DNA of 45,777 bases from Nocardia araoensis NBRC 100135 (GTDB taxonomy: Bacteria; Actinomycetota; Actinomycetes; Mycobacteriales; Mycobacteriaceae). Shown piece by piece: positions 17,139 to 26,933 of this stretch; the stretch's first letter is position 1; each line of letters starts with the position of its first letter. A program made the translations under genes and the position numbers. The notes under the pieces were generated by a model that saw nothing but the letters and a program-made list of their open reading frames with translations, had not been told where the DNA came from and made no database searches. The stretch covers positions 1 to 45,777 of the forward strand of contig NZ_BAFR01000122.1 in NCBI RefSeq assembly GCF_000308435.1, read 5' to 3'.

Positions 17139-18626
17139 ATGAGGATCCAGCCCGAGATCCGCACGGCTGCCGGGATCGTACGTGGCAGGTGGGAGGACCC
17201 CGTCGCCGTGTTCCGAGGCATCCCGTATGCCCGGCCGCCGGTGGGCGAACTGCGGTTCGCGGCTCCCGTGCCGCCACACCCGTGGGACGGCGTTCGGGAC
17301 GCGCTGGAATTCGGTCCACCCGTACCTTCGGCAGGCCGCGCGACGGCCGGCGCCGACGAGGGCTCCGACGACTGGTTGACGCTCAACGTCTGGGCACCCG
17401 ACCTCGGCGCCGCCGGACTACCGGTGATGGTGTGGATCCACGGCGGCAAATACCTGGAGGGCACCTCGGGTAACCCACACCACGACGGCGCGACGCTCGC
17501 CGGGTGCGGTGCGGTGGTGGTCAGCATGAACTATCGCGTCGGCCTGGAAGGCTTCGCCCACATCGCCGGAGCGCCGGACAACCGCGGGATTCTCGACCAG
17601 GCCGCCGCCTTGCGATGGGTACAGGACAATATCGCCGCGTTCGGCGGCGATCCGGGCAACGTCACCGTGTTCGGCCAGTCCGCCGGGGCCGGCTGCATCG
17701 CCGCGCTGCTCGCCATGCCGCTGGCGGCGGGGCTGTTTCGTCGAGCGATCGCCCAGAGTCCTCCGGGCACTTTCCTTTCCCGAAGGCTCGCCGCCGCGGT
17801 GACGGCGACGATCGTCGCGGAACTCGGTGTCCGGGCCACCCTCGATGAGCTGGCTCGTATCCCTCCGCGCACACTGATCGGCGCGACGGACGCGCTCATC
17901 CGGAAGATGCCCGAATTCGTCGATTCCTGGGGTCCCATGGCACTGACCCCGACACCGTTCTCACCCGTCGTCGACGGCGAGCACCTGGCGCGCTCGCCAT
18001 GGGCCGCGCTCGCCGACGGCGCGGCACGGGACATCGATCTGCTCGTGGGCCACACTCGGGACGAATACCGGCTGTTCGACAACTGGTTCGGCAGCGAGGT
18101 GACCGACGAGCAGGTGACCGCCGCCCTCGATCGTCTCGCGCCCGCCCCGCACGGCAGCGACGGCTACCGCGCCGCCTACGCCGACGCCACGGCCGGGGAA
18201 CTCTATGAAGTCGTCAACTCCGACTGGCTGTTCCGGATGCCCTGCCTACACCTGGCCGACGCCCGGCACGCCGGCAACGGGCACGCCTGGGTCTACGAAT
18301 TGAGCTGGAGCTACCACCCGGAGCAGGGCGCCTCGCACAGTCTGGATTTCCTGCTCGTGTTCGGCACGCTCGACCTCGACGAGGTGCGGGGCCACCCCGC
18401 AGCGGGCCCGAGCGCGGCGGCCGAAGCCATCCGGGTCTCCCGGCACATGCGCACCGATTGGCTGAACTTCGCGACCACCGGCGATCCCGGCTGGGCTCCC
18501 TATGATCCGCACACCCGCTCCACCCGCGTGTACAGCGCCGAGCCGGTCACTCGGCCCTACCCCGAAGAACGCTCCCGCCGCATCTGGTCTGCACATCGGT
18601 TCGACACCCTGGACCTGGCCACCTGA
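17139..18626 (+). CDS. Type B carboxylesterase
   Basis: 495 residues, alpha/beta hydrolase. Catalytic triad visible: Ser181 in 'VFGQSAGAGC', Glu309 in 'VGHTRDEYRLF', His400 in 'GASHSLDFLLVFG'. The oxyanion loop reads 'VMVWIHGGKYLEGTSG' (97-111), with Lys where most members have Ala/Ser. The N-terminal signature is 'FRGIPYARPPVGELRFAAP'. No signal peptide, so it is cytoplasmic. It hydrolyses carboxylic esters; the natural substrate is unknown. It stands alone after the membrane operon, 157 bp downstream with a GGAAG before the ATG, and converges on the O-methyltransferase gene. Confidence 0.93.
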   Translation: MRIQPEIRTAAGIVRGRWEDPVAVFRGIPYARPPVGELRFAAPVPPHPWDGVRDALEFGPPVPSAGRATAGADEGSDDWLTLNVWAPDLGAAGLPVMVWIHGGKYLEGTSGNPHHDGATLAGCGAVVVSMNYRVGLEGFAHIAGAPDNRGILDQAAALRWVQDNIAAFGGDPGNVTVFGQSAGAGCIAALLAMPLAAGLFRRAIAQSPPGTFLSRRLAAAVTATIVAELGVRATLDELARIPPRTLIGATDALIRKMPEFVDSWGPMALTPTPFSPVVDGEHLARSPWAALADGAARDIDLLVGHTRDEYRLFDNWFGSEVTDEQVTAALDRLAPAPHGSDGYRAAYADATAGELYEVVNSDWLFRMPCLHLADARHAGNGHAWVYELSWSYHPEQGASHSLDFLLVFGTLDLDEVRGHPAAGPSAAAEAIRVSRHMRTDWLNFATTGDPGWAPYDPHTRSTRVYSAEPVTRPYPEERSRRIWSAHRFDTLDLAT

Positions 18627-18647
18627 GATGGCTCCTCGGACCGCGAC

Positions 18648-18690
18648 ATTCCCGGACAGTGAACCGTCGCGAGGCGATCGGCGCGGGAAT
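18648..18690. terminator. Weak inverted repeat between convergent genes
   Basis: ATTCCCG (18648-18654) and CGGGAAT (18684-18690) are perfectly complementary, with a loop of 29 nt. It is the only inverted pair I see in the 66-bp gap. Confidence 0.25.
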
Positions 18691-18692
18691 CG

Positions 18693-19721
18693 TCACTCGG
18701 GTTTTGCTGGATCAGCAAGACGCAACTCGACGATCGAGCGGGAACCGGCCGGAACGACCGAGCCGACCCGTAGGCGGGCCGACTCGGCGATCTCGCGCAA
18801 CCGGTCCAGGGTGCGTTCCCGGCCGCCGACGTAGCACAGCATCCGCAGGTCTCCTTCGGTGTCGGGTGGGCCGCCGTCGGCATCGCCGATGTGGTCCACG
18901 ACGAGCACCCTTCCCTGCTCCGCGACCGCGCCGGCACAGCGTCGCAGGATTCGGACAGCGGCCTCGTCGTCCCAGTCGTGCAGCACACCCGAGAGCAGAT
19001 AGCCGCCGGCTCCGGCGGGAAGGGGATCGAAGAAGCTGCCGACCCGCGCGTCGGCCCGGTGGTCGAGGCCCGCCGAGCGAATGGCCTGCCGTGCACGAGC
19101 GACCGGGCCGGCCAGGTCGAGCACCGTCCCGCGCAGTTCGCCGTGGGCGCGCAGAAGGGCGATGAGCAAGCTGGCATCGCCCCCGCCGACGTCGACGATG
19201 TGACCGAGTGCGCCCCAGGCGTAGGCGTCGGCCACCGCAGGGGCATCTGCCGCCAGCCGGGCGCCCATCAGAGCGTCGAACGACGCTCCCAGCACAGGAT
19301 CGGCGGACAGGTCGTCCCAGAACGTCCGGCCGAACTGACGCGGAAAGGCGGGCTCACCGGTGCGGACGGTGTGCAACAGCTGGACGAGGCACAGATCCGC
19401 GCGCCCGATGGCACCCTCCAGATCGATCCAGCGTCGTACTCCGTCCGGATGATCGTCGCGGAGGCGCTCACCCAACGCCGTCAGCCCGTAGCCGCCGGAG
19501 CCCGCACGAGCGAGCACACCGGCGGTCACCAGGTGGTCCAGCAGACGCCCCAGCGCGTCGCGATCCGCGTCCACCGCCGCGGCCAGCGCCTCGCTCGTCT
19601 GCCTGCCTGCGGCGACGTGATCGGCCAGCCGCAATGTCGCCGCCACGCGGATGGCCATCGGCGTCACGAGGTCGGCGGCTGCCCACAGCGCCCCACCCCA
19701 TTCGGTCGGCTCCTCGGACAT
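18693..19721 (-). CDS. SAM-dependent O-methyltransferase (hydroxyindole/caffeate OMT-like)
   Basis: 342 residues from ATG 19721, with GAGGAGG just upstream. The N-terminal winged-helix dimerisation domain (about 10-95, 'IRVAATLRLADHVAAGRQTSEALAAAVDADRDALGRLLDHLVTAGVLAR') is typical of this family. The Rossmann part has the SAM loop 'HIVDVGGGDASLLIALL', 'VGSFFDPLPAGAGGYLLSGVLHDWDDEAAVRIL' with the catalytic-type His-Asp, and 'VLVVDHIGDADGG'. It methylates a hydroxyl of a small, often aromatic, molecule; the substrate is unknown. It lies 50 bp after devS on the same strand, so it may be the tail of the devR-devS operon. A GTG at 19796 would add a hydrophobic N-terminus overlapping devS; I prefer the ATG. 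Confidence 0.88.
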   Translation of the reverse strand: MSEEPTEWGGALWAAADLVTPMAIRVAATLRLADHVAAGRQTSEALAAAVDADRDALGRLLDHLVTAGVLARAGSGGYGLTALGERLRDDHPDGVRRWIDLEGAIGRADLCLVQLLHTVRTGEPAFPRQFGRTFWDDLSADPVLGASFDALMGARLAADAPAVADAYAWGALGHIVDVGGGDASLLIALLRAHGELRGTVLDLAGPVARARQAIRSAGLDHRADARVGSFFDPLPAGAGGYLLSGVLHDWDDEAAVRILRRCAGAVAEQGRVLVVDHIGDADGGPPDTEGDLRMLCYVGGRERTLDRLREIAESARLRVGSVVPAGSRSIVELRLADPAKPE

Positions 19722-19771
19722 GGCCCTCCTCGCTCGTCGGCTCCGGCGCGCCCAGCACATGACTCCAACGG

Positions 19772-21544
<1,773 letters not shown>

Positions 21545-21610
21545 TCAAGACTATTTCACCCGGTTCCGGAAATGAACGCCGCCGCCCGGCGGAAATGGAC
21601 CCGGCACCGG

Positions 21611-22267
21611 TCAGAAGTCGATGGTGGAGCCGGACGGCCGGGACCGGAGTTTGGAGGCGTAGACCGCGGCCTGGGTGCGTCGTTCCAGGCCGAGCTTGGC
21701 CAGCAGGCGGGATACATAGTTCTTCACCGTCTTCTCGGCGAGAAACATCCGCTGAGCGATCTGGCGGTTGGTCAGGCCTTCGCCGAGCAGGTCGAGCAGT
21801 TTGCGTTCCTGATCGGTGAGTCCGGCCAGAGGACCGTCGTGGTGGGTGTCGGCGCGCAGCCGTTGCATCAACGCGGCGGCGGCGCGGTTGTCGAGCAGTG
21901 AGCGCCCCGCGCCGACTTCCTTGATGGCTTTGGCCAGCTCCATGCCCTTGATGTCCTTGACGACGTAGCCGCTGGCTCCGGCGAGGATCGCGTCCAGCAT
22001 CGCCTGTTCGTCGGTGAACGAGGTGAGGATCAGGCAGCGCAGATCGTCGAGCTTGGACAGCAGGTCGCGGCAGAGCTCGATACCGTTGCCGTCGGGCAGG
22101 CGCACGTCGAGGACGGCGACGTCCGGCCGGAGTGCGGGGATGCGGGCGAGGGCTTGGGCGACATCGCCTGCTTCGCCGATCACCGAGAGCTCCGGGTCGC
22201 CGGAGAGCAGGTCGGCGAGGCCGCGGCGGACGATCTCATGGTCGTCCACCAGAAACACCGTGATCAT
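21611..22267 (-). CDS. devR: DevR/DosR response regulator (NarL/FixJ family)
   Basis: 218 residues from ATG 22267; M. tuberculosis DevR has 217. The receiver domain has Asp9/Asp10 of the acidic pocket ('[13 protein letters not shown]') and phospho-acceptor Asp54 in '[21 protein letters not shown]'. The linker-side signature '[39 protein letters not shown]' and the LuxR-type HTH '[38 protein letters not shown]' are almost the same as mycobacterial DevR, so its DNA site is probably the same. A clear DevR box at 22332-22344 precedes the gene, which fits autoactivation. The open frame runs further upstream, but homology begins at this ATG. It is predicted to switch on the surrounding island in hypoxia or NO. 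Confidence 0.96.
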   Translation of the reverse strand: MITVFLVDDHEIVRRGLADLLSGDPELSVIGEAGDVAQALARIPALRPDVAVLDVRLPDGNGIELCRDLLSKLDDLRCLILTSFTDEQAMLDAILAGASGYVVKDIKGMELAKAIKEVGAGRSLLDNRAAAALMQRLRADTHHDGPLAGLTDQERKLLDLLGEGLTNRQIAQRMFLAEKTVKNYVSRLLAKLGLERRTQAAVYASKLRSRPSGSTIDF

Positions 22268-22331
22268 CGAGTGTCCAATCCGGGAGTGGCGGGTGGGACC
22301 GACACTACGCATCGGGCAGGCTGCTCGGTAC

Positions 22332-22344
22332 GGACCAAAGTCCC
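22332..22344 (-). promoter_or_regulatory. DevR box upstream of devR
   Basis: On the minus strand GGGACTTTGGTCC, against the consensus GGGACTWWNGTCCC. It ends 64 bp before the devR start. Confidence 0.8.
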
Positions 22345-22464
22345 TTCCTGCCTGGCCTAGCCGTTTGCCGCGCAAGTATATCGCTCTCGGCGCGACGCGA
22401 CGCGCCGGAGAAAATGTTCGCTTACGACGGAGCCGTGCGCGGTTGGACCGGCGCCCGGCCGCGA

Positions 22465-23121
22465 TCAGGTCGGCGCCTCCGAGCGGGTGAGTCCTTCGGC
22501 GATGAGGATCCGGTGGGCTTGCTGCGCGGCGGAAACCTGCGCGCTGTCGGGCGCTGCGCCACCGGAGAGTTCTTCCATGCTGCGGGCGAGCACCGCCACG
22601 GCGTCGGTGAGCGCCCGTAGCCTGCCGTCCAATTCGTCGAGACGAGACGATTCGGGTCGCGCGACCGGTGTCGCCGTGTCCTGCAGGGTGCCCGCGAGCT
22701 CGGCGCCACGCAGGACGGCTCGCAGATCTTCCGGCAGCAACGCGAACACGTGATCGAGCTGGCCGGGCGAGAACAAGTCGGCCAGCGCGTCGGTCACCGC
22801 GCCCGCGAGGGCGTAGGCCTCGTCCCGGGAGACGCCCGCTTCCCGCGCGAACTGATCGAGGAAGGAGGGCACATCGTGGGGGAAGGGAACGTGTGCGGGC
22901 ACCCAGCCCTCGTAGAAGATCCCGCGCAGGAGTTCGGGCAGCTGGGCGCTCAGGTGCGCGGCCGCGTTGACGCCGATGCGGTCACGCACCGTGTGCAGCC
23001 AGGCACGCAGTGCGCGGTGCGCGAATGCCCGGTCTTCGGTGGCGAGTTCGTCGGTCAGCGTGCGCAGCCACTCGTGCGCGGTGTGCACCGCGGGTGCGAG
23101 GGGGTCGCGGTGGTAGCTCAT
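22465..23121 (-). CDS. DUF2267 domain protein
   Basis: 218 residues. A DUF2267 domain fills about 10-140: '[59 protein letters not shown]', then '[51 protein letters not shown]'. It is all helical, two repeated halves of the same fold. The C-terminal part (150-218) has a predicted amphipathic coil ('[28 protein letters not shown]'). Biochemical role unknown; the family is frequent among stress-induced genes. It has its own leader with a DevR box at 23306-23319. Confidence 0.88.
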   Translation of the reverse strand: MSYHRDPLAPAVHTAHEWLRTLTDELATEDRAFAHRALRAWLHTVRDRIGVNAAAHLSAQLPELLRGIFYEGWVPAHVPFPHDVPSFLDQFAREAGVSRDEAYALAGAVTDALADLFSPGQLDHVFALLPEDLRAVLRGAELAGTLQDTATPVARPESSRLDELDGRLRALTDAVAVLARSMEELSGGAAPDSAQVSAAQQAHRILIAEGLTRSEAPT

Positions 23122-23305
23122 GACGTGTGCCTTTCACGGGTGAATCGTGGTTGATCGTGCCTAGGGGGACCGGGTGCCGAGCTGGAGCGGCGGTCCGCGC
23201 GAAGATCGCCCTGCCGAGGACCGCCCGGTGGCGTCTTCCGGCTCCATATCGACGAGACTGCTCGCCCGAGCCGGGACCGGTGAGAGGACTCGTACCCGCA
23301 CTGAC

Positions 23306-23319
23306 GGGACCATGGTCAC
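23306..23319. promoter_or_regulatory. DevR box upstream of the DUF2267 gene
   Basis: GGGACCATGGTCAC contains the perfect palindrome GACCATGGTC and fits the consensus well. It lies 185 bp upstream of the start, farther than usual. A poorer half-site, GGGACC at 23165-23170, lies closer. Confidence 0.6.
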
Positions 23320-23352
23320 CCCGAATGCCGGATCACCGTGGAGGCGATCGGA

Positions 23353-24237
23353 TCACGTTCGCGCGGGTGCCGAGTCACGCAGGCCGGCCAAGGCGCCGGC
23401 GAGCCGCCGTCGCAGTTCGCCCGCGACGGACCGCAGCCCCGGCTCGGCGGTGACGCACACCAGCAGTTCCGGATCGGCGACCTCGACCTGTGTGCCGGTG
23501 TCGGTGGAGCGCACCACGACACCGCACGAGAACATCGCCCCGGCGTGGCGGTCGGCCAGCAGGGCCCGGTAGGTCAGCCGGGGGTCGCAGACGCCCAGCA
23601 TCAGGTAGTTCTCGATTTGTTCGCCGATGCTCTCGCGCAGGGTGGCCTGCAGGTCGACTTCGGCGACCACCGTCAGTCCCGCCTCCCGCAAGGTATCCCT
23701 GGTCCTGCGCACCGTCTCGTCGAAGGGCACGTCGAGATGCACCGCGACGGTGGCGGCGGGGGCGACCGGCAACCGGATCTCGGTGAGCAGACGCCGAGCG
23801 TCGGTGACCTCGTCCGGGCCGATGAGGTAGGCCTCGGTGGGCGGACCGATCGGTCGATAGCCGCTGTCGCGCAGCCATTCCCGCAGCGCCCGGTATGCCG
23901 CGCCGAGCTCGCGGTAGCTGCCGCGGTGACAGGTGCGAGCGACCAGAGTGCCGGGCAGGACGACTACTCGCGCGCCGGAACTGGGCCCCAGATTGGGGGC
24001 AGGCTCCACCGCGACGCCGAATTCCACCGCGGCCGCTTCGCCTTCGGGCGTGTCGTCGGGGAATGTGATCGTCGGCGCGCCGCTGGCGACCAAACCGGCC
24101 CGCTGCACGATCCGGGTCACTTCCCGCATTCCCTCGGCGATGTCCTCGCCGAGCAGGCCCGGATCGGGACGGAGCAGGCGTGCCATCCGCAGCACCGTTT
24201 CCGGTGCCGACTCGACCAGGGCGATCCGGTATTCCAC
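23353..24237 (-). CDS. Fusion of a GyrI-like effector-binding domain and a DUF302 domain
   Basis: 294 residues. Residues 1-157 resemble a GyrI/SOUL-type small-molecule binding domain without an attached HTH: 'AGLVASGAPTITFPDDTPEGEAAAVEFGVAVEPAP ... VVVLPGTLVARTCHRGSYRELGAAYRALREWLRDSGYRPIGPPTEAYLIGPDEV'. Residues 163-294 form a DUF302 domain: 'VHLDVPFDETVRRTRDTLREAGLTVVAEVDLQATLRESIGEQIENYLMLGVCDPRLTYRALLADRHAGAMFSCGVVVRST...VEVADPELLV'. I know of no assigned reaction for either part; the fusion suggests ligand binding. It starts 70 bp after the upstream nitroreductase-fold gene stops, with no box of its own, so it is probably co-transcribed from 25376. Confidence 0.85.
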   Translation of the reverse strand: MEYRIALVESAPETVLRMARLLRPDPGLLGEDIAEGMREVTRIVQRAGLVASGAPTITFPDDTPEGEAAAVEFGVAVEPAPNLGPSSGARVVVLPGTLVARTCHRGSYRELGAAYRALREWLRDSGYRPIGPPTEAYLIGPDEVTDARRLLTEIRLPVAPAATVAVHLDVPFDETVRRTRDTLREAGLTVVAEVDLQATLRESIGEQIENYLMLGVCDPRLTYRALLADRHAGAMFSCGVVVRSTDTGTQVEVADPELLVCVTAEPGLRSVAGELRRRLAGALAGLRDSAPART

Positions 24238-24307
24238 CGCGTCCTCCTCGATTCGTTCGGTGCCATGGGCGCGGGCCGCCGCCCTTCGGGTGTCGATGAC
24301 CGCGGGT

Positions 24308-25318
24308 TCAGCGGGAGCCGGTGACAGTGAAGACGTCCGTCACCGGTCGCCGGGGAGTCGGCGGGACCATATCGGCGTCGTCGGTGGGCGCGGTGCCGAC
24401 TCGCAGCAGCACCTGGGGTGCCGCCGGACGGGGAACCAGGCCTGCGAGCAGTCCTCGGGTCGTCGGCAGTTCGGTGACATGGGTGAGCGCACAGGTCGCC
24501 AGGCCCGCGGTGGTGCATTCCAGCAGCACCGCCGACAAAGCCTCGCCCGCGTGCAGCCACCGCGTCACCGAATCCCCTTCGGTGCTGAGCACCACCAGAC
24601 GCGCGCGATCGTCGAGCCGGGCCCGGCGCGTCGAATGCGGAGCCGGGGGGAAAGCGCGCCCGACGCCGACCCGAGCGAATTCCGCGTCGGAGGCCAGCGC
24701 GGAGGTCGGCACGCCCTCGAGCGCCTCCGAATGTCCGGCCCACCATTCCAATTCGGTCTGATAGAGCAGGTCTTGCCGCCGGAGAGCGCCGACCTGCTCC
24801 GAGGCGGCGGCGAGCCGGGGACGGGCGGTGTCGTCCAAGACGTCGAGTTCCACCTCGTGCGGGGAGGTGAGCATCCGCAGCCGCGGCAGGAGGTCGGCGA
24901 AGCCCTGCGGTTCGGTCATCGGCAACCGGTCGGTGCGGCGCCGGTCGATGACGCGTGCTCGGGTATGGATCCCCTCGGGCGGGTCCGTCCACTGCCGGAA
25001 CTCGATCACCGCGAGATGGCCGGGGCGCTGGCGGTCCGGCACCCGCACCGTGTCGGTGTGCCAGCCCTGGTCGGCGAAGACGGTGCGCGCGTGATGCAGT
25101 ACGGCTCCGCAGCTGATCACCAGCTGGCGGCCGTGCGGGTCGGTCGACGGCAGCAGCCGGTCGGCGTCGGTGTAGAGGTGCAGGCGGGTTCCGTCGAACA
25201 CCCACCGCCACGGCTGGGTGTTGTGCACCGAAGGCGCCCGGGTGGCCAGCCGCAGCGCGGCGAGGATCACCCGATGGTCGGGTACCGAGCGGGTGGGTGC
25301 TTCGTCGTTCGCGGTCAT
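24308..25318 (-). CDS. Acg-family nitroreductase-fold protein (first copy)
   Basis: 336 residues. Features shared with M. tuberculosis Acg (Rv2032) and Rv3131: 'LRLATRAPSVHNTQPWRWVFDGTRLHLYTDADRLLPSTDPHGRQLVISCGAVLHHART' at the start, 'ELEWWAGHSEALEGVPTSALAS' in the middle, and 'HAGEALSAVLLECTTAGLATCALTHVTELPTTRGLL' and 'PQVLLRVGTAP' at the end. Two tandem nitroreductase halves form one pseudo-dimer that binds FMN in a lidded pocket and is thought to sequester rather than reduce. These proteins are DevR-regulon markers in mycobacteria. A DevR box at 25376-25389 lies 57 bp upstream. It shares its layout with the second copy at 25797. Confidence 0.9.
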   Translation of the reverse strand: MTANDEAPTRSVPDHRVILAALRLATRAPSVHNTQPWRWVFDGTRLHLYTDADRLLPSTDPHGRQLVISCGAVLHHARTVFADQGWHTDTVRVPDRQRPGHLAVIEFRQWTDPPEGIHTRARVIDRRRTDRLPMTEPQGFADLLPRLRMLTSPHEVELDVLDDTARPRLAAASEQVGALRRQDLLYQTELEWWAGHSEALEGVPTSALASDAEFARVGVGRAFPPAPHSTRRARLDDRARLVVLSTEGDSVTRWLHAGEALSAVLLECTTAGLATCALTHVTELPTTRGLLAGLVPRPAAPQVLLRVGTAPTDDADMVPPTPRRPVTDVFTVTGSR

Positions 25319-25375
25319 GATTCGAGTGTCCGCACGAAGGTCTGGGGCGAATACGGGCGTTCCGCCCGCGACGCA

Positions 25376-25389
25376 GGGTCCTTGGTCAC
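25376..25389. promoter_or_regulatory. DevR box upstream of the first Acg-like gene
   Basis: GGGTCCTTGGTCAC keeps the GG-x2-C-Y-T-T-N-G-T-C core. It is 57 bp from the start codon at 25318. Confidence 0.6.
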
Positions 25390-25442
25390 CGTCGCCGACT
25401 GAGCGTGCCGGTCCGGCGCGCGGGGACGTTCCGCGTGGCGTC

Positions 25443-25709
25443 CTAGTCGTCGGTGTCCGCCACCCGGGCACGCAAGAGCGTCACGCCCCACCACAACAGC
25501 CGCAGCGCCAGACCGGCGTAGATCAACACGGCGAGGTACACCAGCCCCGCGCCGTAGTCGCGGGCCCAATCGGGCAGTAACACCACGAGCGCCACCAGCA
25601 TCCCGACCAGCATGGTCGACGCGATCACCACCGCGGGAACCGCCAGCGGCACGGCGTCCAGGTCCGGTGCTCCGCCGGGTGGGCGTCCAGGTATATGACG
25701 GGGTGACAT
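25443..25709 (-). CDS. Small two-span membrane protein
   Basis: 88 residues from ATG 25709. A Pro/Gly-rich start is followed by two hydrophobic helices, about 24-46 ('AVPAVVIASTMLVGMLVALVVLL') and about 53-78 ('GAGLVYLAVLIYAGLALRLLWWGVTLL'), and a short charged tail. I do not recognise the family. No clear ribosome binding site is seen. What supports the gene is a good DevR box (25768-25781) at 59 bp upstream, the same distance as for the neighbouring genes. It is probably an inner-membrane protein induced with the island. Upstream in-frame GTG codons are possible alternative starts. Confidence 0.6.
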   Translation of the reverse strand: MSPRHIPGRPPGGAPDLDAVPLAVPAVVIASTMLVGMLVALVVLLPDWARDYGAGLVYLAVLIYAGLALRLLWWGVTLLRARVADTDD

Positions 25710-25767
25710 AGCACACAGCTTGCTCGGGCGGCGGGTGCGGCGGGAGGGTACTGCTGCCCGTAGCGCG

Positions 25768-25781
25768 GGGGCCAACGTCCC
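25768..25781. promoter_or_regulatory. DevR box upstream of the small membrane protein
   Basis: GGGGCCAACGTCCC matches the consensus at 12 of 14 positions allowing C for T at position 6. It is 59 bp from ATG 25709. Confidence 0.6.
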
Positions 25782-25796
25782 GAGACGGGTGTGGCC

Positions 25797-26792
25797 TCAG
25801 TCCACCTCGCCCTCCGGACCGGACAAATCGAGGATCTCCGAGAGCGGGCGGCGCGGCGTCTGCGGAGGCTCCGGCGCGGAATCGGGCGCCGAGCCGACCC
25901 GGACCAGCACCTGCGGCAAGCCGAAACCGTCGGTCAGCGTGCGGACCAGCGCACGGCTCTGCGGGACCTCGGTCAGGTGGGTCAGAGGGCAGGTCGCGTA
26001 GCCCGCGAGGGTGCACTCGAGCAGCACCGTGGACAGCACCTCACCGCAGTGCACCACGTCGTCGGGGCTGTCGCTGTCGGTGGACAGGACGAGGATCACC
26101 GAATGGTCGTCGGCGACCTCACCGCGCCGGTCACCGGCGACGGTAGGGAACTTGCGGCCCACGCTCACCCGCTGCCGTTCCTGCTCGGAGATCAACGCCT
26201 CCTTGGGTACGCCCGCGTCGGCGACGACATGCCCTGTCCACCACTGCAATTCGGCATGGTAATCCGGGTCGTAGCGGCGCAGGGACGCGGTCATCTCGGA
26301 GGCGCGGGCCAACGTGGGGCGGCTGTCGTCGTGCAGCACGTTCAGCGTGGCGTCGGTGGGGTCGAACGTGCTGCGCAACACGGTTTCGAAATCGGACCAT
26401 CCTGGCGGCGCCGCGAACGGCAGCCGGTCGGTGTGCCTGCGCAGGATGGCGTCGGCGCGGGCGCGGTCGCCGTCGGTCACGAAATGTGCCCGATGGAACG
26501 TGATCGTGGCCAGATGATTGCGCCGATTCGGGTTGGGGAAGTGAGCCACGAGGGTGCGCCAACCGGCAGCGGACATGGCCGCGCGGAGATGTCCCAGCGC
26601 GACACCACAGCTGATCAGCATCTGACGCCCGGCGGTGTCGGTCGCCGGGAGCCGGCGTTCGGGCACGGCGAACAGCCGCAGCGCTTGGCCGTCGAACGTC
26701 CAGTGCCAGGGCTGGCTGTTGTGCAGCGACGGCGCCCGGCCGGCGAGGAGGACGGCCTTCTCGATGGTTTCTCCGGTGGGTAGCTCGTTCAT
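25797..26792 (-). CDS. Acg-family nitroreductase-fold protein (second copy)
   Basis: 331 residues, clearly related to the copy at 24308: 'AVLLAGRAPSLHNSQPWHWTFDGQALRLFAVPERRLPATDTAGRQMLISCGVALGHLRAAM', 'AELQWWTGHVVADAGVPKEALISEQERQRVSVGRKFP', 'HCGEVLSTVLLECTLAGYATCPLTHLTEVPQSRALV' and 'PQVLVRVGSAP'. The ATG at 26792 begins the family N-terminus; the same frame stays open for more than 2 kb antisense to the next gene, which is a GC artefact. It is likely an FMN-binding cytoplasmic protein. It is divergent from the OtsB1-like gene and shares a 141-bp intergenic region with one strong and one weak DevR box. Confidence 0.9.
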   Translation of the reverse strand: MNELPTGETIEKAVLLAGRAPSLHNSQPWHWTFDGQALRLFAVPERRLPATDTAGRQMLISCGVALGHLRAAMSAAGWRTLVAHFPNPNRRNHLATITFHRAHFVTDGDRARADAILRRHTDRLPFAAPPGWSDFETVLRSTFDPTDATLNVLHDDSRPTLARASEMTASLRRYDPDYHAELQWWTGHVVADAGVPKEALISEQERQRVSVGRKFPTVAGDRRGEVADDHSVILVLSTDSDSPDDVVHCGEVLSTVLLECTLAGYATCPLTHLTEVPQSRALVRTLTDGFGLPQVLVRVGSAPDSAPEPPQTPRRPLSEILDLSGPEGEVD

Positions 26793-26828
26793 AGGGCCGA
26801 CGGTAGGTCTCCCACGCCGATGGGAAAA

Positions 26829-26842
26829 CAGTCGTTGGTCCC
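26829..26842 (-). promoter_or_regulatory. Weak DevR-like box, variant GGGACC-NNN-GACTG
   Basis: Minus-strand GGGACCAACGACTG. Alone it would be ignored, but the same variant (GGGACCGTTGACTG) occurs at 32705-32692 before the metallo-beta-lactamase-fold gene. It is 37 bp from the second Acg-like start, a plausible proximal site paired with 26883-26896. Confidence 0.4.
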
Positions 26843-26882
26843 GGATCTCGCCGCTGGTGGCCCTCACGTCAGGCGATTGTTG

Positions 26883-26896
26883 CGGACTTTCGTCCC
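26883..26896. promoter_or_regulatory. DevR box between the second Acg-like gene and the OtsB1-like gene
   Basis: CGGACTTTCGTCCC matches the consensus at 13 of 14 positions and is followed by T as in strong mycobacterial boxes. It is 37 bp before GTG 26934 and 90 bp before the divergent gene. Confidence 0.85.
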
Positions 26897-26933
26897 TGGA
26901 CGGGATCCCGGCGGCTCGGTCAGGCTTGGAGTC

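Noticed and set aside
23164..23177. GGGACCGGGTGCCG as a second DevR box close to the DUF2267 gene
   Set aside because: Only the first half matches the consensus; the box at 23306 is better.
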